Shown here in pieces: positions 1-12,717 of a DNA stretch of 64,000 bases. Numbering within the stretch: the stretch's first letter is position 1; each line of letters starts with the position of its first letter. This stretch comes from Cryptococcus deneoformans JEC21. Lineage: Eukaryota > Basidiomycota > Tremellomycetes > Tremellales > Cryptococcaceae. Location: the NCBI RefSeq assembly GCF_000091045.1, contig NC_006693.1:920799-984798 (forward strand), in the 5' to 3' direction. The notes under the pieces were generated by a model. The model was not told where the DNA came from. It ran no database searches and was given only the letters and a program-made list of their open reading frames with translations. The position numbers and the translations under genes are program-made.

Positions 1-426
1 CTCGATGGACCAGAAGAGGGTGTCGCGCTCAATACGGGACGGCTCCCGATAGATGATGCACCAAACCATACCTCTGGTACAAACCTCGCAAGGACAGTTT
101 GCGCCGACCTTCCCGCTTTTGTAGGATGTCGCGTGCTCCAACTGTACGTGACTGTAGTCTGCAATCCAGAGTCTCTCAGCTTCGAATGATACGTAGGGGT
201 TTTGACGTGAAGGATCATATGGCGCGGGGACTGGCTGCCAATGGAAGTTGCCACCTCTGGGATACCACTTTTGAGCTGTTGGATAGTGTCCTCGGTCATT
301 TTATCCCGTGCTGTCGGATTGGTGATGTATTTTGTAGCCCCTTCAAGGATTGACGGGGCAATTAATGCAAGAGATTTGGTCAAGGTATGTTGGGTAGCGG
401 CAGAGTATGGACTAGTAGAGGACATC
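1..426 (-). CDS. 5' part of an unrecognised protein, cut by left edge
   Basis: A frame on the minus strand opens at an ATG at 424-426 (MSSTSPYSAATQHTLTKS...) and stays open for 142 codons to the window edge, so the C-terminus is missing. A TATA-like stretch at about 510-520 reads TATAATATA on the minus strand, roughly 90 nt upstream of this ATG, which supports the start. I recognise no domain. A second minus-strand frame is open from about 306 to 1 and has a more protein-like composition, rich in Trp, Tyr and Cys and including a CPCEVC motif. An unseen intron or the wrong frame choice is therefore possible over the last 280 nt. The gene itself is likely; the product is unknown. Confidence 0.4.
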
Positions 427-2938
427 TTTGGTATGTCCTTTGCTTATTGTCGAAAATTTTTTTACCACAGTTGAGCATTCGGTATTAGTTCAACTTCAAC
501 TTGGACGCTTATATTATATGTATGCCATCCCTCTCAACTCCGATCACGAAAGGGAGAGCAGTGTAGCGAAAAGACTTCTCGACCAGACAAGCCTCGGACA
601 AAAACTCCCCCAAGATGAAAAGAGCCGCCAATTGTCTCACGATCTAAATTGAATAAACACGTCTCTACCTTTTAACTATTTTTACTCTGATTGCTAAAAT
701 CGGTTATCTTAAATCTCCGCCGCCTGTTCGCCCGCCTCCTTGCCTGTCTTCCTTCTGCCTCCTTTGACACAAGTAATATGGCATCCTTTTTTACGTACCT
801 TCTCAGTAGGTGTTAAAATGAGATATGAAGCGGAGATCGAAATTTACTTAGCAGCGGTTGTAGTGGTAAATGTAAGGACGATAATGGTGAATGTAAGGAC
901 AAAGGCGGAGTAGCCATGGCTCAGCAATAAGAAAAATCGTGCTTCTGGCATAAACTGAAGTCTGGAAGCTGTTAAAAATAAGACTGGGATTCTATTTCCA
1001 TCGTCAAACCTCCGGAGTCAGGTTGATGGATGGACACATGCAAGTGACTGAAAAGAATTTGGTTAAGAGGACGTAATATAATAATGATAATAACGATCTT
1101 CCGTCAGGGGGTGGTGGTGAAAAATTGAAAACAGAAACAACAACAGCAGACGATGATAAGCAGCGAGGAGCCAGGACAACTCAACAGAGTCTACTGTTTG
1201 GTCAGCAGTCGCAGTCCAATAATGGATCGTAGGCCAGGATCCTTACAGCTCAATCTTGTGCTAGTATACACCATAGACCTTATTCCTCAATTTCTAACAA
1301 AGACCTACAAATCACTTCGACTTATACGCAGATACCGACGCCTCAAAATCCGCCGGTTTTGGGTCAAACTGTTGACCATCCGCTACCATCTCATCCTCCC
1401 CGTCTCCTTCTATATACTCTTATCCCTTGAATACCGTCCATTCGTAGGTTTCCTTCACACCCAGTCCATTTCCAGTGATAATCGCCATGTTCCCATTGAT
1501 GATGAAATAAAACCACTCCGTACCACCTTAACTATCCAGCCCGTTGGGTCATGTGGCTCCATTCGATTCTGCCTAGATCGGGTAGTTGTCTTCGAAATTG
1601 GATCTAAGTTTGCCTAGAGCACGTTATTACTGCGAGCCAATGTTCAAGTTTGGAATGTGCTTAGCGGCAGACATATCCATAGATCGAACGAGCTCGTTAC
1701 TTGCAGCTTGCTCCACCGTGTTTTCAGAGAGAAAAGGGATCGTGTAGAAAGTAGGTGTTGCCACTGGATAGTTTTTTTATAGAACTGCCATGTTCCTGGA
1801 ACTAAGTCTGCTGATACAGCCTGCTGGAAAGACTCCATCTATTTAACCAGCGTTATCTGACAGAAATTGTATATCGCGTTGGAAGTCAACACCGACTTTG
1901 AAGTCGTGTGTACCGTCAAAGCAATTGTCGGTAGGTGTTATCTGTTCAACGAATAACACTAAGATTGTCGGGTTACCCTGGCAATGTTAAAAGAGAGTAG
2001 AGTTGAGCATCTTGGTTCTTGCAATTATGTTGCGGAACAAGGTAGAGAGACGTGGTGGTCGACGATGGAGGAAGCGAGAGTTCCATTAACCGTTTGGATG
2101 GGGCCGGCATGTTTGGGAATTAGTGTCATCAGTCAATGGCATGATGTGAGCTGTGAACTGAGGGCTGATGGTTGGTGATAATTTGAAGGGGGACTATTCG
2201 ACAGTTGTCTTCCCTTAGATTAGTGATTGTCATAGGCACTTCAGATGACGTTCCAGGAGCAGTCGGTAAAAGACCAACATGGTGCAACAATAAAGTAAAG
2301 CTCGCTTGCGAGCTCTGTTTTGCTCATTTCATTGAAGTACCATTACATTGAGGTATACCAGAACGCCATCTTGATATACAAATACTCGGACATTGTACGT
2401 TGTTGCTAGCTTTGCAATTCGTTTAATAGGGCATCGCAAGGGTGGCTGGGGAGTCGCCCGTCTACCAAGATCCTGGAACATCATGAGCCATTGTCACGAA
2501 GATGGATGGTCTCAATGTAAACTTGGGCTTACAATAATCCGCTCATTAAACAGATATGTCAATGGATGATCTCTGCCGATGACATAGCTAACTCGAGGAA
2601 GCCACAGAAACAGAATTATTCGCGTCAGAAGAATGGAAGGAATATAATTAGTAGTAACTCGTAGGCAAAGCCGGACTACGGCCCCGATCGGCCACCAATG
2701 ATGGATGATGATGGCCGCGACGCCAAGAAGAAGAAGATCTCAAATTAACTAAAAATGCCACATCAATTTTTTTTGACGGCTTCGTTCGTCGTCGGCGGCT
2801 CTGAGCGCTTTTGGGATTTTTGTCGAGTCAAGCCACTCAAAACACAACAGAGATTTATCGTATCTTGCCACTTTATCTCTTCCTCCTTCCCACAACTCTC
2901 AAAACAACCCCACAGTCACCGAGAAGGATAGCTTCAAC
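427..2938. other. 2.5-kb gene-poor interval
   Basis: No convincing gene. It carries the promoter of the left-edge gene on its left and the promoter of the asparagine synthetase gene on its right, where a CT-rich leader lies just before 2939. The sequence is AT-rich. A 15-nt phrase ending in aatgtaaggac occurs twice near 868-903. Several runs of 35-47 codons without a stop exist on the minus strand between 1420 and 2190, but stops occur there at about the random rate. Confidence 0.5.
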
Positions 2939-5135
2939 ATGTGTGGTATCTTCTGCTGCTTCAACCGTGCCGGAGACATCTCTCAATACCGAGCCCGAGC
3001 CATCGCCTGCTCCAAGAGGCAGCGACACCGTGGCCCCGATTGGTCAGGCTGTTACATGACCAACAATACCGTCCTCGTCCACGAGCGATTAGCCATTGTT
3101 GGTGTCGGTAAGTCGACGTCTAATGTTTCGGTTTTTCCGGGAAGAGGACTTAAAGTTGCTCGCCCGGGAAGAGCACATCGGCCCTTGGTGTGATAAGGAT
3201 CCATCAGCTCAAAGGATCCCTTTGGCGAGCGCGCGATAAGGTTCTCTTAGTAATATTGAGAGATGTCAAAGAACTCTTGGAATTACGCGAGGAATACCGT
3301 CAAATAGAAACTGACAAGATAATTTCACAGACACCGGTGCTCAACCCCTTACCAACGAAGACGAAAGCCTTGTCCTCGCCGTTAACGGTGAAATTTACAA
3401 CCACGTCGCTCTCAGAAAAAGTCTCAAGAACAAAGATGCCGTGTTCAAGACCCACTCGGACTGTGAAGTCATCATGCACCTCGTAGGTGGCGGCTGGCAG
3501 TCTTACTTACGAGACAGATTGCGCTGACTCTTTTTGTACAGTACAAGGAGCACGACACCGGTCTCTGCAACATGCTTGACGGGATGTTCTCCTTTGTCCT
3601 CGTTGACAAGTCCGTCTCTCCTCCTCGATTGATCGCTGCCCGTGATCCTATCGGTATCACCACTCTCTATATGGGCTGGAACTCTCAGTCTCCCGACACT
3701 CTTTACTTTGCTTCTGAGCTCAAGTGTATCCACGAGGAGTGCGACAACCTCCAGGCTTTCCCTCCCGGACATTTCTACGATTCCAAGGAGAAGAAGCTCA
3801 CTCGATACTTCAACCCTTCATGGTGGGACTCTGACAAGGGTGTTGTCCCTCACAACGACATTGACTACAAGCTTTTGAGAGAAACTCTTGAAGCTGCCGT
3901 CAAGAAGAGGTTGATGTCCGAAGTTCCCTATGGTGTCCTCCTCTCAGGTGGCCTTGACTCCAGTTTGATCGCTTCCATCGCCGCTAGAGAAACAGACAAA
4001 CTCGCTGAGGAGCAAGAAAAATTGAGACAAGAACGAAAACAGGCTATTGCGTCTGGCAAGTGGGTTGGTGACGAGCAGCCCCTTGCTTCTTGGCCTCAAC
4101 TCCACTCTTTTGCCATCGGTCTCCCTGGCGCCCCAGATCTTATCGCTGCCCGAAAGGCTGCCGACTTCCTTGGTACTATCCACCACGAATACAACTTTAC
4201 CGTTCAGGAGGGTCTTGATGCCATCCCTGAAGTCATCCACCACCTTGAGACTTATGATGTTACCACTGTCCGAGCTAGTACCCCTATGTACCTTCTCAGT
4301 AGGAAGATCAAAGCTATGGGTGTGAAGATGGTCTTGTCTGGTGAGGGTAGTGACGAAATCTTTGGTGGTAAGTTCAACTTATCGCTTAGTTCCCCAATAT
4401 TCAACCAACGTCTAATCATCTAATCATCTAAACAGGTTACCTCTACTTCCACGCCGCTCCCACCGCCAAAGACTTCCACGAGGAATGCGTTAAGCGTGTG
4501 AAGAACCTCCACACCGCTGACTGTCTCCGTGCCAACAAGTCTACCATGGCTTGGGGTCTTGAAGCCCGTGTTCCCTTCCTTGACAAGACTTTCCTAGAGG
4601 TCTCCATGAACGTCGATGCCAAGTACAAGATGTTCTCCAAGGGCACTCACCAAGAGGTTGACGAGGATGGTCGACCCAAGATGGAGAAGTACATCTTGAG
4701 AAAGGCGTTTGACTGCTCTCCTGAGGGGAAGGCGTACTTGCCTGACTCTATCCTCTGGAGGCAAAAAGAACAATTCTCTGATGGTGTCGGTTACTCTTGG
4801 ATTGACGGGTAAGCCCCACTGTCTTTTTTTATATTTACATTGGGTGATATCGCTAACGGTCACACTTCTTTTACAGCATGAAGGACCACGCCGCCGCGAT
4901 CGTCTCCGACGAAAAGTTCGCCAACCGAGCCACCCGATGGCCCCTCGATACTCCTGATACCAAGGAGGCTTATTGGATCCGTGAGATCTTTGAACACCAC
5001 TTCCCTACTGAAGCGGCTGCCAAGACTGCTGTCCGATGGGTCCCCAAGCAGGAATGGGGTGTGTCTTCCGACCCTTCCGGTAGGGCTGTGTCTATCCACA
5101 CTGCGGCGTATGCGGACGGCGAGGCCAAGGCTTAA
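2939..5135 (+). CDS. ASN1: asparagine synthetase (glutamine-hydrolysing)
   Basis: Makes asparagine from aspartate, ATP and glutamine in the cytosol. Exons: 2939-3107, 3331-3482, 3542-4367, 4436-4808, 4877-5135, giving 592 residues, the usual fungal length. The protein starts MCGIF; Cys2 is the N-terminal nucleophile of class II glutamine amidotransferases, so the start is fixed. The RHRGPD and NGEIYNH signatures of the glutaminase half follow. The synthetase half has the ATP pyrophosphatase loop SGGLDSS near residue 240 and a [12 protein letters not shown] motif across the third intron. All five exons join in phase. The first intron is long (223 nt); the others are 59-68 nt. No sign of damage. 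Confidence 0.96.
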
Positions 5136-6187
5136 AAGGCTTAGATGTACATTTCTTTTTATAGATAAAAAATTACACACAGCATTTTTGGGTGCTATGC
5201 ATGAGACTGGACTTTAGTGTCCGACAGACCATGTGCATAAAGACTTCATAAATGTCCAAGCTTTGACGGATGGTCGTTGCTTGGATAACCTGGATAATAA
5301 TTTCATCCAAGACCGCCTCAAGCGCTCGCTCTTCAGATCACCATTCCATCAGTCTCCACACTATCTATCACCTCGTTGGATCATAGAGCTTACAATAATA
5401 ATCTCTAGAGGGTGTTTCATATATTGCATATTATCCCACCTCTATCCATCTTCCAAGAGAGAAGATGCTTGAGCCGTTGAGCTAGATGGGAGGAAGAAGT
5501 CAAGTGCTGCTTATCCGACTTACAATGGTAGAAGTTGCTGCATGAAGCAAGTAAAACCACCATCAAACGCTCCTTTTACGTTCTGCTGAAGCCGGCATCA
5601 AGGTGGCTATTCGACATCTCCACCAGGAGCAAGGACGATGAAGCTGTCGAAAGGCGTCAGACTGTCAAAGCGAGGCGGTTTGGTTGAATAATAATAGCGT
5701 AGTCGCTCCTTCGGACCGATAGTCTTACGATAAACTGCTCTTCCGGCTAATAATCCTTTTTGAATGTCTATTTCCACTTAAAAGCTGGCTTTTCGGAACC
5801 TTTTATCGGAGTCTTGAGACCGGTTGTCAGTTTCAAAAGTCGAGACTCTGGAATGGAACATCCATGATAAAAGATAAAAAAAGTAGTTACCGGTCGTTCC
5901 TTGTTCACGCGACTGTTCTTGGCGGAGATGAATCTCTCCTTGGCGTTTCTTTTCGTATCGACCATTCGCACGTGAATTACATCGTCCAAACAAGTCAAGA
6001 CACGCGGCTTTGAAGTAATGCATGGCACAACTTCGCCGACATATTAGGGTGACATGACAATATATAATGGCATAAAGAACAAGGGAACGTCCCTGGCTAC
6101 CGCACACTACGGAAGACAAAGACTGAGGTTATGAAGCTATATTTCGACGTATTTGGTTCGGCCAAAAAAATAAGATTAGGTGTCCAT
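5136..6187. other. intergenic region between convergent genes
   Basis: About 1 kb between the stop codons of the asparagine synthetase gene and the GPI-anchored protein gene, which point at each other. It should hold both 3' UTRs. I see no coding frame with splice support and no repeat. Confidence 0.5.
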
Positions 6188-7339
6188 TTAGAGGAGGGCG
6201 GCGACACCGGCGAAGAGACCGGCAACAAGGGCAGGAACGCCGACGACGGCGTTGGCGAAAGCGCCAGAAGTGCCGCTGGCAGAGGTGGCAGCGGCAGAGG
6301 TGGCAGAAGAAGCGGCCCCGGTGGAAGAAGCGGCGGTAGTGGAGCTGTAAAAGGATTAAGCGCCAGTACAAACTTGTGTAAAGGAACTTACGCAGCAGAA
6401 GAGGCGGAAGAAGAAGAAGAAGCAGCAGCAGAGCTGGCCTCGGAAGAAGACTGAGCGGCAGAAGAGCTGGAGGAAGATTCAGAAGCAGAGGTGGTGGCAG
6501 CGCCGCCACCGGCAGCGCTGGTGTCACTGGCGGTGGTGGTGACGGCAGCGGTAGAAAGGCCGCTGGTGGAGGCAGTGGCGTTGATGCAGGACTGGGAAGA
6601 ACCAGCCTGGACCACGATGGGAGAAGAGTAGGCAATGGTACCGGTGGCATCAGTTATTTTTAAGGTGATGTTGGTGCCTGTCCACAATTAATAAAGAGGG
6701 AAAACGGGATATAACAGAGAGAAACCCACCAGCAGCGAGGTTGACGGTCCAAGTGTAAGGAGAAGTGGTAAGGCTGTCGTTAATGGTTTCAATGGCAGCA
6801 GCAGACACCTGACCACCGGGAATGGCGGCACTATCGGATGTCAGCGAGTTGTCTGGTAAAAAAGAGTGGACAGATGGGTAAGCCAATCAAAGGAGCTTAT
6901 AGCACGGCAAGACGAGGTTAAATAACCAAGCTAACTGGGCCATCCATTGTCCCCACTTAACCGTCCATACAAGAAAAAAACTCACAGGATGTAAGGAGAG
7001 GTACCATCGCTGAAAGTGATAGAAGCAGGTTCTGTACCGCAAGTTAGCATGTCACATTACAAAAGGGAAAAAATCCCTCAGCGATCCAAACATCCAGCAT
7101 TCGTCCGGCAAATTCCGGAGACGACTGGACGTCGGAACATGTTTTATTGAATCAGATTTTAGACTCACGGCACTCGACAATAGAAGCCTAAATCACAGGA
7201 GCGAGTCAGCTGCAGCTCTAGAGCGAGTGGCAAGAGTAAAAGCACAAGACAAAGGATCATGACTCACAGGAGTGTTGATGGTGAGGGCAGCGGCAGAGCC
7301 GGCGAGGGCAGCGAGAGCGACGAGGTTGGAGACGTGCAT
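6188..7339 (-). CDS. GPI-anchored Ser/Ala-rich wall protein, Kre9/Knh1-like N-domain
   Basis: Exons (minus): 7339-7268, 7187-7169, 7031-6986, 6830-6730, 6677-6392, 6344-6188; 226 residues. It begins with a secretion signal (MHVSNLVALAALAGSAAA). The IgSF-like Kre9/Knh1 domain follows, with IVECQPASITFSDGTSPYIL, then AAIPGGQ and SPYTWTVNLAAG, as in the family: small basidiomycete wall or membrane proteins with a Ser-rich stalk. Residues about 110-200 are Ser/Ala/Thr-rich, likely O-mannosylated. The last ~20 residues are hydrophobic after a small-residue patch (ASGTSGAF), the pattern of a GPI-attachment signal. Acceptor TAG before 6830, with a CTGAC branch site, keeps the phase; the AG 26 nt upstream would not. 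Role inferred: surface protein linked to beta-glucan. Confidence 0.85.
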
Positions 7340-7582
7340 TGTATTAGAGGGTTGTTTGGGATTGTTGGCAGAGAGCACGAAACTCAGAAGTATAAAACAG
7401 AAGAAATGTTTGGAAGAAGGAGGAGGAAGAGTGCAGAAATGTGTGGGACGGGGAATAAATAGTTGGAGTTGGGCTGACCGCGTCTGCGCACGGTTTCAGG
7501 GACGGCGTAACGGATTGCCCAAACGGGAAAGCTTAGTGGCGGTGCCTGTCGTTCCCGGGCCAATCACAAGTTCCCGTCGTAC

Positions 7583-9017
7583 ATGTGGAGGCCGTCCATC
7601 TCCCGTGTTCTATTTCGACCATCGTTCAGAAAAAACCTGCGACTACTATGCTGCCCATACAAAAAGACGTCTCGATGGGCGCAGAGCCATTGCCCATCCC
7701 CATCTCCCATCTCTCCACCCCAATCCGCCATTTTACAGTCAGTACCCCATGCACTTCGACAAAAGCACCCAATAACCCTGTGGCTATTTCAGTACATAAC
7801 AGACTCGGAGCTCGGTCACGGCGCTCCCTTATCCATCACACACCCCTTGCTCCCTGACTGCGATCATCTCAAACAACCCCCTTCGTCTCCTATTTCTTCT
7901 ACAGGGAGCGGCAGTAGTTCAGACGCAGAAGATGTATGGACATGCACTTGCACGTCATATTATGAATCAGAAAAACAAACGTACTTATGCAGTGCCGAAT
8001 GCGGCGATTTGTGTGACTGCGTCGCCCAATTTGGTGAGTTTTCGCCAAATTTCTCGGAGAAGTCCCCCTCGCCTCTTTTGACGATGTTGTGATGATTTAT
8101 TTTTGCTGACTTGTTGACTCGTTCATACGGGCGCCGCTCGGTTGTGTATGTAAACAGGCAACTTTTACTCCTCCACCAATCCCCAGACACTAAAGCTTGA
8201 TGCCCTGCCAGACAACTGGCCATTGGTTGAATGCTCCCCGTCGTGTTTATGCGGATTGTCATGTTCTAATCGCGTCACACAACAGGGTGTGCGGTACGTT
8301 CAATTAATTCCTGATCCCTTATCTTTCTTTGTTTACCCTTGTTATAATTTCGGGTGTACAAAATTGGCACACCGTTCTGATTAGATTGAAAATGTGATTA
8401 GGACCCCGTTAACTATCCGTCCGACACCTCCGAAGGGATACGGCCTCTTTTACACACCTTCAACTCCACAGTTCCTCCCTAGAGGAGCATTTATATCGCT
8501 TTATGCGGGGGAGTATATTCTTCCGTCTGAAATCCGTTCTCGCTGGTCACCACGCTCCACAACAGATCTTGCTTCTGATAAAGAGGGATACGGAGAAGAA
8601 GGACAAGGGAACTACGTTCTCTCCCTGCGACTACCTGATCAGACAATACATATCGACCCGAGATGGAAAGGAAATGTTGGCAGATTCTTGAACCATTCTT
8701 GTGGAGCGAATTGCGTGGTACACTATGTCAAATGGGGCAGAGGGCGAGGGTGGCCTAGAGCTGCCATTTTTGTAAGTCTTCGAGTTTTCACTCCAGTAAA
8801 TCTGTATGTAAGTAGCTGACTTTGTGATCAGACGAATAGAGATATTCATCCCGAAGAGGAACTGACATTCGACTACGCCAACGCTTCCGGGGAGCCACAA
8901 CGGGCCATACAGTTGATACAAGAGTCAAAAACAAAAGAAGATACCAAAGGCAGGACGAGATGTCTTTGTGGTGCTGAGCAATGTAGAGGTTGGATACCAT
9001 TTGACGAAACTTTATGA
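7583..9017 (+). CDS. SET-domain lysine methyltransferase with pre- and post-SET
   Basis: Exons: 7583-8033, 8158-8293, 8402-8771, 8832-9017; 380 residues. A cysteine-rich pre-SET region (CTCTSYY, CSAECGDLCDC, CSPSCLCGLSCSNRV) is followed by a compact SET domain (KGYGLF, ISLYAGEY, RFLNHSCGANC, EELTFDYA) and a post-SET CLCGAEQCRGW. The NHSC and ELTFDY motifs that bind S-adenosylmethionine and lysine are intact. Pre-SET plus post-SET is typical of the SUV39/SETMAR branch that methylates histone H3K9, but no chromodomain is visible and the substrate is not shown. The start is uncertain: 7583 is the first ATG in frame, and the first ~80 residues look unstructured. The gene ends 430 bp before the Rap1-like gene on the same strand. 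Confidence 0.85.
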
Positions 9018-9446
9018 CTTAACGCAATTTGTTGTACTTCTTCTGCCGGGGTTGGCTGGCGATGCATCGCTCAAGGCTTGCTCAACGTTGATGCATCTAA
9101 TAAGCCGACGAAATAAAGGATAATGAAGGGTTTACGTAATTGAGGTTGAGACTCGTAATGACAAGCGCGTCAGTTACTGCTCCTAGTCGGTTGACGTCTT
9201 CGTTGACTCTGCGTGTCTTTGCGAATTAGGCCCTGAAATCATCTACTTCTCTCAGACTCGCACAACTAATCCAGATAGTACTTTTCCGCCGTTACGTAGT
9301 ACATCATTCCTAGGAGCTCTGAGAGCAGCGCTCCGTTGTACTATTCAGTAATACCACATTGTGAGTTTCCTGCTTCCGCTCGACCTTCTGTGCCGTTAAC
9401 CTACGTGACCTGACTATCTAACGCTTGTACTAGTAAAGACGCAATA
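9018..9446. other. intergenic region, SET gene to RAP1
   Basis: 430 bp with no coding signal. It must contain the 3' UTR of the SET gene and the promoter and leader of the Rap1-like gene. Confidence 0.4.
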
Positions 9447-12417
9447 ATGAAAGAGACGCCGGCACCTCTGTCAGGTCACATCGTCTATCTGGCGCCTAAA
9501 CAGTTCCAAAAATGCGTTGTCCCCTATATTGCCCGCAAGGTTGAGGTGAGCTCCCTTCTCTTTGACTAGTCGGAGGACGCGCTGAAACCTCGATGGATGC
9601 AGAACATGGGAGGATCCGTAGGGTCTAAACCCAATGAAGCCACAATCATCCTCGTCAATCCATCCCATCCCAAATCCAAAGACGGTTCTGTCAAGCCTCT
9701 TAAAGATCAGCTCGTCAGACCATACCACTGGCTCACTTACTGCGCTACCCGTTCAATACTCGTCAAGCTTGAAGATATGAAGTACCAGGAACCTATTTTC
9801 ACATACCCTTCCCAAAAACAGGACTGGAGGCCATTGAGGGCGTATGTGTCGAGAAACCTGAATCCTTTGAATTTTGGTGAAGATCGAGCGACTGCCCAGC
9901 TAAGTTGTATGATCCAGCTTGAGTTGGGAGGGGCTTTGGTGGTTGACAAGCGGTGTGACGCGGATTTGATAATTTTGGATTACAATAGTGGATTCGCAAA
10001 GACGGCCATGGAGGAGAAGAAGCGGTTTAGGAGGTTTGAGCAAAGATTGAGAGATCGGGATTGGATGGAGAATTGCTGGAGAACGAGAAAACTGTCCTGG
10101 GAGGAAGATGATAATGAAAAGGAGCAGAAAAGTTTAGAGAAGGAGAAGAGTCCCAAGGGCGGCAAGAAAAAAAATGCGAAAAAAAATGAAGATGTGAGGG
10201 TCGATGAGGCCAGTGACGCCGGGGAAAAGGCAGAGAGAGAGGCCAGGGAAGATTCATTCGCCGATGAGGAGGCGGATCATATGATGCGAAAGAAAATCGG
10301 TAGGCCAATTGGCAAGTGAGTCACTCCTCAACGTCAAATTATAGAAGGAAAAGTTGACAAGCAAGAAAGGCCAAGAATCGACTACACTCATGAAGATGAT
10401 GACTTCCTCTGTCGGTACCTTGCCGCATATCATCCTGGTGGTTCATGGGCTAGCAGGAAAACCTATCAAATGCTCGTACGTTCCTTTACTATATTCGTTT
10501 CTGAAGCGTTTCCGCTAATTTATCGTTATTGCATAGATGCATAGTGGGTTCGACATTGCTTCACGCCATTCTTATCAGTCATGGCACGAACGCTTTAAGA
10601 AGAATTCATCCTCATTCTCTGCAAGGGTCGAGCGCTATATCAAGGCCGGAATTGCCAGAGAAACGCTCAAAACAGAAAAAGAACTGAAAAACTTTAGACG
10701 ACCAAATCAAGAAGATGCCGCTGCAGACAGCCAGGGCGAATCCTCTGTCTCACCGCTAAAAAGCAATAAGCGCAAGTTGGTGTCCGAGGATGATCTCGAT
10801 AACGAGGATGCCGACGACAATGTTCCCCTCAGAAGCACGCGAACGGTGAAAAAGGCAAAGAAAGAGGGAAAGTCTCCTATTGACCCAAATACGAATGTGC
10901 CTAGTGCGGTGAAGGACAAGGGCAAAGCTCGTGCCCCCACTCCTTCCCAGACTCCGTCTATATCCTCCACCAAGGGTTCATCCCAGCAATCTCAACTCGA
11001 AATCACCAAAGTCTTCACGGAATTCACGGATCTCAATCCTCGTGGAGGACCTTCAGATACTCGCTATTCATCTCGTAATCCTCAGAGCACGTCACAGTCA
11101 GAACACCGACTTTCGCTACTCTCACAATCCCATGCCCGCCGAAAATCAGGATCAGAAGATTCAGGTCGGACACCGGATCTTGGTGCGGCCGATGAACCAG
11201 AACCTGCAGGGGTATATGAAGATCCCCCGGTCTTTATAGAGACAGTAGTACAGAAGTTGCCTGATGAGGAAGAACAGCGGTTATTGCAGACGAAGCAGCA
11301 GTTTGGAAAAGGACAAGCGGAGAAGGATGATATGGCAATGGATGCGGAGGAAGTCAACGACCTTTTGATCACAGCTTTGACGGAAGATGAGGAAGAGCCT
11401 AAAAGGGGTGAGGTAGATGGCGAGGCCAATAAGCAAGGTGTGGCGGAAGCAATGGTGGAGATGACGGAAGTGGATGTGGAGAAGTCTGAAGGAACGAGTG
11501 CTGCCAAAAGGAGCGAAGTCAGGGTGGAGATATCTGCGTCGCCTCGCGTGAGAGTGGGAAAACAAGCCGACGAGCCACACCAACCTACATTCCCTCGTTC
11601 TGTCAGTCCGCCGATGGATATCCAACCCGCAACTGAGCTCGTTCGCCGAAAAACCGCCAGCGAGTCTCCTGCCAAGATGTCTGCGCAAGGTTATTCACAA
11701 AGCGACGAGGCTGTGGACCTTCCTCAACCTGTCGAGGAGAAAGAGAGCAGCAGTGCTGATACAGCACCTGTTCAGGCACAGCCTGCTCTTCTCAAACTAA
11801 TCCCTTCCCCTGTACATACGGCTATCGACAGTGACGCTGATCACCATACTAATCATACCTCGTCGACCAGCTTCCACACTCCGCAATCCTCCAAGCATCG
11901 CTTAGGCCGTCCTCGTCCTTCATTACTACGGGAACAGATTCTTGCAAGCTCTACCAAACGACGACGTACTCAAGATCGACTATCACTCTCTACTTCTTCC
12001 GTCGCCGGGACCGGGGCATTTCATAAGTCACCAGTGCAAGTGGTGGAGTACGATACAGTATATGCGGACAATGCCATACCGCCTCGACCACCAAGGCCGT
12101 CATTGGATACAGCTAGTCCGATTACCCCTAGCGTCCAAGCTGAGAATGGTACTGCTGAACGACGCCCGGCACCTCCACCGAAACCTCTCACATGGGAAGA
12201 ACGTAGTGCAAAGGTAGCTGCGGGAGCGGACCTGGCGGCGCATATGAGGAAGCAGTATAGAGAGAAAATAGTGGACCTGTCAAACAAGTACGGATTGACC
12301 GTTTCAGAGGTGGTTACGCGGATCAGCAAACTGAAAGCGGGAGGCGCAAAGGGAGAACATTATTGGGATGATGTAGAGAAGGGATTTGAGCAAGCGTTGG
12401 GCAGAAAGGTTAATTAG
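9447..12417 (+). CDS. RAP1: Rap1-like telomere protein (BRCT + Myb)
   Basis: Exons: 9447-9515 or 9447-9545, then 9570-10315, 10370-10475, 10537-12417; about 933-943 residues. The N-terminus (LSGHIVYLAP, then NMGGSV and PYHWLTYC) fits a BRCT fold. After an acidic linker comes a Myb-type helix set (DYTHEDDDFLCRYL... SRHSYQSWHERFKKN), the arrangement of fungal and human Rap1. Residues about 350-860 are disordered. The last 60 residues (YGLTVSEVVTRISKL... GFEQALG) could be the Rap1 C-terminal helical domain. Known role of the family: shelterin subunit binding telomeric DNA or a Taz1/TRF partner, blocking fusion and supporting silencing. The first intron is ambiguous: GTGAGC...TAG gives 24 nt, GTTGTC...TAG gives 54 nt, and both keep the frame. 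Identity rests on domain order, not on a search. Confidence 0.8.
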
Positions 12418-12717
12418 CTGGTATAATGATTTACATCTTGGTGTTTATGATTAGTCTCTCATATGGAATGAATTTGTTGACATGTCTCCCGATACATCAT
12501 ACTTGGACTTCCGGTTGACTTAGCAGGAGATTGACTCATGTCCGCTAAAGACAATCGCGCAAATAAGAAGAAGATGATGCCTCATTTCAAAGTCGGGCCG
12601 GGTCTCGACTTCCTATACCGTTACCAATCCCAAATCGAGAAAAGATTCCAGAAAACCAGCGACAAGTGTAGATAGATATCCAAGGACACATTAGAAGCTA
12701 GAAGAACATTTCAGATC

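Noticed and set aside
1420..2190. A minus-strand frame that reads like protein in stretches (47-, 47- and 35-codon runs), suggesting a decayed gene.
   Set aside because: It contains about eleven in-frame stops in roughly 257 codons, the random expectation, and has no splice signals that would remove them.
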